Shown piece by piece: positions 5,934-10,346 of a stretch of 10,346 nt of DNA. Each line of letters opens with the position of its first letter. Positions within the stretch are counted from its first letter, which is position 1. Position numbers and translations under genes: made by a program. The notes under the pieces were generated by a model. That model ran no database searches, was not told the origin of the DNA, and was given only the letters and a program-made list of their open reading frames with translations. Origin of the DNA: Deltaproteobacteria bacterium (GTDB taxonomy: Bacteria > Desulfobacterota > Dissulfuribacteria > Dissulfuribacterales > S140-46); assembly GCA_015491585.1 (NCBI GenBank), contig WFVQ01000070.1, forward strand, positions 1 to 10,346, read 5' to 3'.

Positions 5934-6633
5934 TCCCTCTCCTCCCCTCTGCGAGGCCGGCCACGTACTCCAGCCAGGAACCCACCCCTTCTCCAGAAAC
6001 AGCGGAGAGACGGAGGATCTCCACATCCGGATTGATCCCCCTTGCCAGTCTCTCGGCCTCGTCAAGGGAAAAGTCGAAATGCTCCAGCAAATCCACCTTG
6101 GTTATGATAAAGAGGGATGCCTCCCTGAACAGCGCGGGATACTTGGCAGGCTTGTCAGAACCTTCCGGCACCGAAAGCAACGCCACCTTTACGTCCTCCC
6201 CCAGGTCAAAGGCCGCCGGGCAGACCAGGTTGCCCACATTCTCGATGAAGACGAGGTCATACACCCCCTCTCCAATGCCCTTGAGCCCGTGCAGCCCCTT
6301 GTGGACCAAGGCGGCGCTGAGGTGGCACGCGCCGCCTGTGGTGAGCTGGACGACCGGCACACCCTGGGCCCTTATCCGCTGGGCGTCCCGCTCCGTCTCC
6401 ACATCCCCTTCGATCACCCCGATCCTATAACGATCCTTTAGGGCGGCAATGGTCCGCTCAAGCAGCGTTGTCTTCCCTGCTCCAGGACTGCTCATGAGAT
6501 TCAGCGCCACTGCTCCCATTTCCCTCAGCATCCGGCGGTTGCCCTGGGCAACCCGCCTGTTCTCATCGAGAACACTCCTGTTGACTTCGACAACCAATCT
6601 CTCTGCACCGCCACATCCACAGGAATCACACAC
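5923..6633 (-). CDS. hypB: Hydrogenase/urease nickel incorporation GTPase HypB
   Basis: HypB is a cytoplasmic GTPase that, with HypA, delivers nickel to the hydrogenase large subunit. The 236-residue product starts MCDSCGCGG, the N-terminal high-affinity metal site (C2, C5, C7) known from Escherichia coli HypB. A P-loop reads SSPGAGKTT (48-56), GACHL (101-105) and NLVCP (135-139) give the second, GTPase-domain metal site (C103, H104, C138), and TKVD (178-181) is the guanine-specificity motif. There is no histidine-rich nickel-storage stretch. The start is GTG at 6633, lying inside the end of hypA (8-base overlap), with GGAGG about ten bases upstream, so translation is probably coupled. It is the last gene of the leftward accessory operon. 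Its stop lies within the 3' end of the MCP gene (11-base tail-to-tail overlap), with no terminator between. Confidence 0.96.
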   Translation of the reverse strand: MCDSCGCGGAERLVVEVNRSVLDENRRVAQGNRRMLREMGAVALNLMSSPGAGKTTLLERTIAALKDRYRIGVIEGDVETERDAQRIRAQGVPVVQLTTGGACHLSAALVHKGLHGLKGIGEGVYDLVFIENVGNLVCPAAFDLGEDVKVALLSVPEGSDKPAKYPALFREASLFIITKVDLLEHFDFSLDEAERLARGINPDVEILRLSAVSGEGVGSWLEYVAGLAEGRRGIRP

Positions 6634-6889
6634 TTCTATCTGCCTCCTCGAGCTCCACCCGGAGCAGGATCAAATCTCTTCCCTCCCCCTCCTCAATGCG
6701 GAGCAGCGCCCCTGTGGCGCACTCCTCCTCCGCCTTGACCGCATCGAAGAGGAAAGCGAACGAATCAGGGACCACACACGACTCCTTTCCAATGGAGACG
6801 GTGACCATACTTACCTTAGACCTGCCGTGCTCCTCACACAGCTCCTTGAGCTGCACCAAGAGGGCCTGCACCAGGAATAGCTCATGCAT
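6626..6889 (-). CDS. hypA: HypA-like nickel chaperone lacking the zinc-ribbon segment
   Basis: This 87-residue protein matches the nickel-binding half of HypA: MHELFLVQALL (1-11, with the Ni ligand His2), an alpha/beta core including VSMVTVSIG (26-34), and VVPDSFAFLFDAV (39-51). Family members are about 110-120 residues and carry a zinc site of two CxxC motifs between the LxIE strand and the last strand. Here ALLRIEEGEG (61-70) runs directly into RDLILLRVELEE (71-82), the equivalent of the final strand, so the zinc module is missing in frame. Only C18, C38 and C57 remain, none in a CxxC pair. The start is ATG 6889, chosen over GTG 6892 because HypA needs His at position 2. It overlaps the end of the protease gene by 8 bases and the start of hypB by 8 bases, so there is no room for a missing exon-like piece. 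It could be a minimal functional HypA or a specialised partner of HypB. Confidence 0.85.
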   Translation of the reverse strand: MHELFLVQALLVQLKELCEEHGRSKVSMVTVSIGKESCVVPDSFAFLFDAVKAEEECATGALLRIEEGEGRDLILLRVELEEADRSV

Positions 6890-7397
6890 CACATCTCTCC
6901 TTGGCCTCGAACCCCCATTCCGACAGCAACTCCACCGCCTTTTCCACGGCGTCGTCCACCCGCTGCAAAACTTCTGGCCCCAAGGCAGTGCCAGGCTCTA
7001 TCCTGGCCGGAACCACCCCGAGCAGAGCGATCCTCTCCGGATGCCAGCCATGAAACCGGCACAGGGCCATCACCTCGGCCAGCCCCACCTGGTGTGGAGA
7101 GGCCAGCAGCTCCCCGCCGGCTCTCCAGAAGCCGTCATCTTCGAATAGATAGAGCGATCCTGGAGGGCCAGGAGCGGCAACGGCGTCTATGAAGAGTATA
7201 TGGTCGTGATCCTGGATGACCGGGGCCATATAGATGCCCGCAGTTCCGGCATCATAGATGGTGACTTCTTCAGGGAAGCGGTAACGCCGGGCCAACGCCT
7301 TGACCACGTGGACGCCAAACCCCTCGTCGGCAAGGAGGAGATTACCGGCGCCTGCAACCAGGGCGCTGTGTCTGTTCTCAGGCGTCTCTGTCAACAT
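6882..7397 (-). CDS. Hydrogenase maturation endopeptidase (HybD/HycI/HoxM family)
   Basis: This 171-residue cytoplasmic protease family cleaves the C-terminal peptide of [NiFe]-hydrogenase large subunits after nickel insertion. The sequence shows VAGAGNLLLADEGFGVHVV (14-32), ILFIDAV (67-73) and SPHQVGL (100-106). Glu25, Asp71 and His102 match the metal ligands E16, D62 and H93 of E. coli HybD, so the active site looks intact. Start ATG 7397 overlaps the hypE stop by 7 bases. The frame is open further upstream to 7463, but that extension lies inside hypE and is unlikely. The oddity is its context: the large subunit encoded in this window has no C-terminal extension to cleave, so the target may be a second hydrogenase elsewhere, or the enzyme may be retained for another purpose. 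Confidence 0.93.
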   Translation of the reverse strand: MLTETPENRHSALVAGAGNLLLADEGFGVHVVKALARRYRFPEEVTIYDAGTAGIYMAPVIQDHDHILFIDAVAAPGPPGSLYLFEDDGFWRAGGELLASPHQVGLAEVMALCRFHGWHPERIALLGVVPARIEPGTALGPEVLQRVDDAVEKAVELLSEWGFEAKERCDA

Positions 7398-8401
7398 ATC
7401 CTTGGAAGCGGGTCGCCGTGGAGCCGTCGCAAGGGGCGCGAACCTCCAGCAGCGGTGAGACAAACCACGCCTCCACGGCCCTTCGACACCACCCGGCCGA
7501 TGACCTCCGCCCCGGCCCCTTGGGGAAAGGAGCGGAGCACGGCCAGGCCCCTCTCCTCCATTCCCTCAGCCACGCCAAGGACCAACCTTCCCTCGTTTGC
7601 CAGATAGAAGGGATCCAGACCCATGACTTTTGCCAGGCCGCGGACCCATGAAGCAACCGGGACCGCCCGCTCCTCCACCTCGATCTCAACGCCCGAGGCC
7701 TCGGCCATCTCGCAGAGGACCGTGGCCAGCCCCCCTCTGGTGGGATCGCGCATGGCGTGGAGACCCGCTCCCAGATCAGAGGCCAAGGCCTCCACCATCT
7801 CCCAGACAGGCGCGGTGTCGCTCCCTGCGCCGCCTCCGAGGTCTATGCCCGCGCGCGCCGCCATGACCGCCATGCCGTGCTGCCCCACAGGTCCGGAGAC
7901 CAGCAGGATATCTCCCGGCTCCAGACCAGAAACCGAATAGGAAGGACCGTCCAGGATCCCGATTCCCGCTGTATTGATGAAGATCCTGTCCCCTTTTCCG
8001 CGGGGTACCACCTTGGTATCCCCAGTCACTACCTGTACGCCGCACTCCCGGGCGGCCTGCGCCACTGTCTCGGCTACAAGATCCAACTCTGAAAGGGGCA
8101 GCCCTTCCTCGAGGATCAGTGCCAGGCTCATGAACAGCGGCCTTGCCCCCCTTACAGCGAGATCGTTCACAGTGCCGTGGACTGCCAAATGGCCTATGTT
8201 CCCGCCTGGGAAAAACGGCGGATCCACCACATAGCTGTCAGTGGTGAATGCTATCCTTCTCGAGTCGAGGGCAAGTTCGGCGCTGTCCTCAAGGCGGTGG
8301 AGCTCCTCGTGGCCCAACCTGGAAAGAAAAAACTCCTGGATCAGGCGGCCCGCAGCCAATCCACCGCTTCCGTGATCCAAGAGCACCACGCCGTTCTCCA
8401 T
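7391..8401 (-). CDS. hypE: Hydrogenase maturation factor HypE (carbamoyl dehydratase)
   Basis: HypE turns the carbamoyl group received from HypF into a thiocyanate on its C-terminal cysteine, which supplies the cyanide ligands of the active-site iron. The 336-residue protein has the PurM-like ATP-binding fold: LDHGSGG (8-14), FFPGGNIGHLAVHGTVNDLA (63-82), VVTGDTKVV (124-132), DPTRGGLATVLCEMA (219-233) and LANEGRLVL (267-275). It ends in PRIC, with the essential terminal Cys at 336. Start ATG 8401 is preceded by a G-rich ribosome site (GGGGGT), 11 bases after the EAL-HDOD stop. Length and all key motifs are normal, so it should be functional. Confidence 0.97.
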   Translation of the reverse strand: MENGVVLLDHGSGGLAAGRLIQEFFLSRLGHEELHRLEDSAELALDSRRIAFTTDSYVVDPPFFPGGNIGHLAVHGTVNDLAVRGARPLFMSLALILEEGLPLSELDLVAETVAQAARECGVQVVTGDTKVVPRGKGDRIFINTAGIGILDGPSYSVSGLEPGDILLVSGPVGQHGMAVMAARAGIDLGGGAGSDTAPVWEMVEALASDLGAGLHAMRDPTRGGLATVLCEMAEASGVEIEVEERAVPVASWVRGLAKVMGLDPFYLANEGRLVLGVAEGMEERGLAVLRSFPQGAGAEVIGRVVSKGRGGVVCLTAAGGSRPLRRLHGDPLPRIC

Positions 8402-8412
8402 TCAAACCCCCA

Positions 8413-9636
8413 TCAAACACCATGAAGCAGGAAGCTGTCCGTCCATCTCACCGCCTCTATGTAGCACTTTCCCACTGTCTCCTCGTCAATGCCGAGGGCC
8501 TCGGCCAGCCTCGCCACCACGTCCATCTGCCCCCTCTCGTAGGAATAAACCAGGTAGTAATAAGGTGCCAGCGGCCCCTTCCGTTCCAGAAGGGCCTGGG
8601 CTATCGTCTTGTCCAGCGGCAACTCGGAGAGCAGCTCCTTCAGCGGCCTGCCCATTATGACCCCAAGCATTGAGAGCAGGCCGGTGAGAAACAACACCGG
8701 CGCAAGATGCTCCCTTCCGATGGCGCAAGCGAGAAGCTCCGCGAACCTGCCGCGGGTGCAGGCGAGAACCATAATCTCCTGGGGCCTGTCGCCGCGTATG
8801 GAGTTCAGGATGACGAATGTAAGCCAGCGCCTCAGCTCCTTCTCCCCCAGCAACACCAGGGCCTGCTGTATGGAGGAGACCTTCTTCTCGAAACCGAAGG
8901 CCGCGGAGTTGACCAACTGGAGGAGTTTGTAGGTTAGGCCGGGGTCGGAGGCTATGATCTCGGTCATCTCGTCCACCTCCATCTCCGGCCTCTGGATGGC
9001 CCCCATGATCTTAAGGTGGCTCCAGGCCGCTGCTGGGAGCTCATTGCGCTCCAGTATCACGGGCTTTGCGAAAAAATAACCCTGGAAATAGACGCACCCC
9101 ATAACGAGCGCATCCTGAAAGTCCTCCTCTGTCTCTATCTTCTCTGCCAGGAGCTCCACCTCGTACTTCTCGAGCATGGAGACGACTTCCTTGAGCCGCT
9201 CCCTGGAATCCGCCATAAAATCCAGCTTGACTACCGAGGCCAGGGGGAGCAGCCTCTCCACCCCCTCCTGCACCACGAAGTCGTCCAGGGCGAGCCGGAA
9301 CCCCAGCTCCCTTAGCTCCTCGCACGACCTGACAACCTGGTCGTCTATGGTCACGTTCTCGAGCACCTCTATCACCACGGAGGCGGGATCCAGGTTCTTG
9401 GCTATCCCGGAGAGCAGCAGCCCGCGTGTCATGTTCACGAACGCCTGTCTCCCGCCGGTGACCTCCTGCACCCCCATTCCATACAGAAGGTTGTAGAGGA
9501 CCTGGGTCGTGGCACGGTCGCCGTCTATGTCGGGAAACGCATTCTTCCCACGGCCAGACCTGTAAAGGAGCTCATAGGCCACGGTCCTCTTCTTCCTGTC
9601 GAAAATGGGCTGGCGACCCAGATATATCCTCTCCAT
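8413..9636 (-). CDS. EAL-HDOD (YuxH-type) signalling protein
   Basis: This 407-residue cytoplasmic protein has an N-terminal EAL-type domain (about 1-195) and a C-terminal HDOD domain (about 205-400). The EAL half shows YLGRQPIFD (5-13), YELLYRSG (21-28; ELL in place of EAL), FVNMT (66-70), VIEVLE (88-93), LDDF (117-120), VKLDF (136-140), AEKIET (164-169) and FQGYFFAKP (184-192). Several catalytic acidic positions survive, but loop 6 is DDFVVQ instead of DDFGTG, so cyclic-di-GMP hydrolysis is doubtful and binding or scaffolding more likely. The HDOD half shows IIASDPGLTYKLLQLVNSA (227-245). Such proteins act in motility, biofilm and two-component signalling. Start ATG 9636 lies two bases after the hypD stop. 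The upstream open frame to 10026 only shadows hypD. Its placement between hypD and hypE is unusual and implies co-expression with hydrogenase maturation. Confidence 0.92.
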   Translation of the reverse strand: MERIYLGRQPIFDRKKRTVAYELLYRSGRGKNAFPDIDGDRATTQVLYNLLYGMGVQEVTGGRQAFVNMTRGLLLSGIAKNLDPASVVIEVLENVTIDDQVVRSCEELRELGFRLALDDFVVQEGVERLLPLASVVKLDFMADSRERLKEVVSMLEKYEVELLAEKIETEEDFQDALVMGCVYFQGYFFAKPVILERNELPAAAWSHLKIMGAIQRPEMEVDEMTEIIASDPGLTYKLLQLVNSAAFGFEKKVSSIQQALVLLGEKELRRWLTFVILNSIRGDRPQEIMVLACTRGRFAELLACAIGREHLAPVLFLTGLLSMLGVIMGRPLKELLSELPLDKTIAQALLERKGPLAPYYYLVYSYERGQMDVVARLAEALGIDEETVGKCYIEAVRWTDSFLLHGV

Positions 9637-9638
9637 CT

Positions 9639-10346
9639 CTAATAGGTCTCCGCTCCATCTGCGCCGCTGCCCCAGTGGGCATGGGCCGAACAGGTCCCCT
9701 CGGACGACACCATGCACGGGCCCACCGGCGCATCTGGAGTGCAGCGGGTCATGAAAAGAGCGCACTCCTGCGGCCTTATACGTCCAACTATCACCTCTCC
9801 GCACCTGCATCCGGAAACCGGCGGGACATCGGCCGCCTCCACATCCACCACCTCGAAGATGTCGAATCCGCGGTAACCCCCCCTCAGACCAAGACCACTT
9901 CCAGGTATGAGGCCCAGACCGCGCCACTCGGCGCCGCAGCTCTCGAAGACCTCCTCCATGACATCCAGGGCCCTCTGGTTCCCCTCTCCGGTCACCGCCC
10001 TGGGATAGCAGTTCACAACGCCCCACTCACAGTCCCGCCCCATCTCCAGAGCGGCCAGGATGGCAGTCAATATGTCCACCGCCTCGAACCCTGCCACCAC
10101 CATTGGAAGCCGGTACTGCTCCGCCAGTTCCTGGTAGGCATCCGCCCCTATTATGGAGCTAACGTGGCCGGGCAGGAGGAGGGCATCGAGTTCCATACCC
10201 TCCAGGGAAAGCAGGGCATCCAAGGCTGGGACCATTCTTTTGTGGGCAGGTGCCACGAAGAAGTTGTCCACCCCCTCCGACGCTGCCTGTCTGATCACTG
10301 CCGCCACCACCGGAGCAGTGGTCTCGAAGCCCACGGCCAGAAACAC
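9639..10346 (-). CDS. hypD: Hydrogenase maturation factor HypD, C-terminal part (cut by right edge)
   Basis: HypD, with HypC, is the scaffold on which Fe(CN)2CO is assembled, and it holds a [4Fe-4S] cluster. The visible 235 residues begin at FLAVGFETTAP and include APAHKRM (32-38), LLPGHVSSIIG (57-67), GFEAVDILTAIL (86-97), NCYPRAVTGEGN (112-123) and the cysteine-rich end: GCRCGEV (179-185), PQECALF (192-198), RCTPDAPVGPCMVSSEG (201-217) and C219. The family is about 370-380 residues long, so roughly the first 140 residues lie beyond the window. Its stop (TAG at 9639-9641) is two bases from the EAL-HDOD start. hypC and hypF are not visible and may lie upstream of it. Confidence 0.97.
   Translation of the reverse strand: MFLAVGFETTAPVVAAVIRQAASEGVDNFFVAPAHKRMVPALDALLSLEGMELDALLLPGHVSSIIGADAYQELAEQYRLPMVVAGFEAVDILTAILAALEMGRDCEWGVVNCYPRAVTGEGNQRALDVMEEVFESCGAEWRGLGLIPGSGLGLRGGYRGFDIFEVVDVEAADVPPVSGCRCGEVIVGRIRPQECALFMTRCTPDAPVGPCMVSSEGTCSAHAHWGSGADGAETY

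Noticed and set aside
9637..10026. 130-residue N-terminal extension of the EAL-HDOD frame
   Set aside because: It lies wholly inside hypD in another frame, is rich in Gly/Arg low-complexity sequence, and the EAL domain begins naturally at MERIYLGRQP (ATG 9636).

Overview
The window reads as a hydrogen-metabolism locus from a Gram-negative, probably anaerobic bacterium with c-type cytochromes. Desulfobacterota or a Geobacter-like relative is my best guess. This rests on a Tat-exported [NiFe]-hydrogenase, a chemoreceptor with a periplasmic c-type heme motif (a class described in Geobacter and Desulfovibrio), an EAL-HDOD protein and a complete-looking hyp gene order. The taxonomy is an inference from gene content only.

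Layout. Positions 3-791 (+) carry the C-terminal part of a formylglycine-generating-enzyme-fold protein cut by the left edge. Positions 792-986 are non-coding, with an intrinsic terminator for the opposite strand and a possible solo insertion-sequence end. Positions 987-1559 (-) encode a secreted, membrane-anchored coiled-coil protein with 11- and 7-residue repeats. Positions 1560-1915 are intergenic, with a decayed chemoreceptor-gene fragment and a good sigma70-type promoter (1779-1807) pointing right. Positions 1916-5933 (+) form a tight three-gene operon: [NiFe]-hydrogenase large subunit, Tat-exported small subunit, and a methyl-accepting chemotaxis protein (MCP) whose periplasmic sensor domain holds a CxxCH heme-binding motif. 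From the right edge back to 5923 (-) runs a convergent, overlapping accessory operon in the order hypD (partial), EAL-HDOD gene, hypE, hydrogenase maturation protease, hypA, hypB. The two operons meet tail to tail, and their last codons overlap.

How the genes may work together. HypD and HypE (with HypC and HypF, presumably outside the window) build the Fe(CN)2CO group, and HypA and HypB deliver nickel. The folded large/small heterodimer is exported by the small-subunit Tat signal. No cytochrome b, membrane anchor or diheme partner gene is present. The only potential electron partner encoded in the operon is the c-heme MCP. This suggests that periplasmic hydrogen oxidation may set the redox state of the MCP heme and so steer motility (hydrogen or energy taxis), with the EAL-HDOD protein as a second signalling output embedded in the maturation operon. 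This coupling is a hypothesis.

Several sequence oddities stand out. The small subunit has Asp in place of one proximal-cluster Cys. The large subunit ends exactly at the final His, with no cleavable tail, although a maturation protease with intact metal ligands sits nearby. HypA lacks its whole zinc-ribbon segment.
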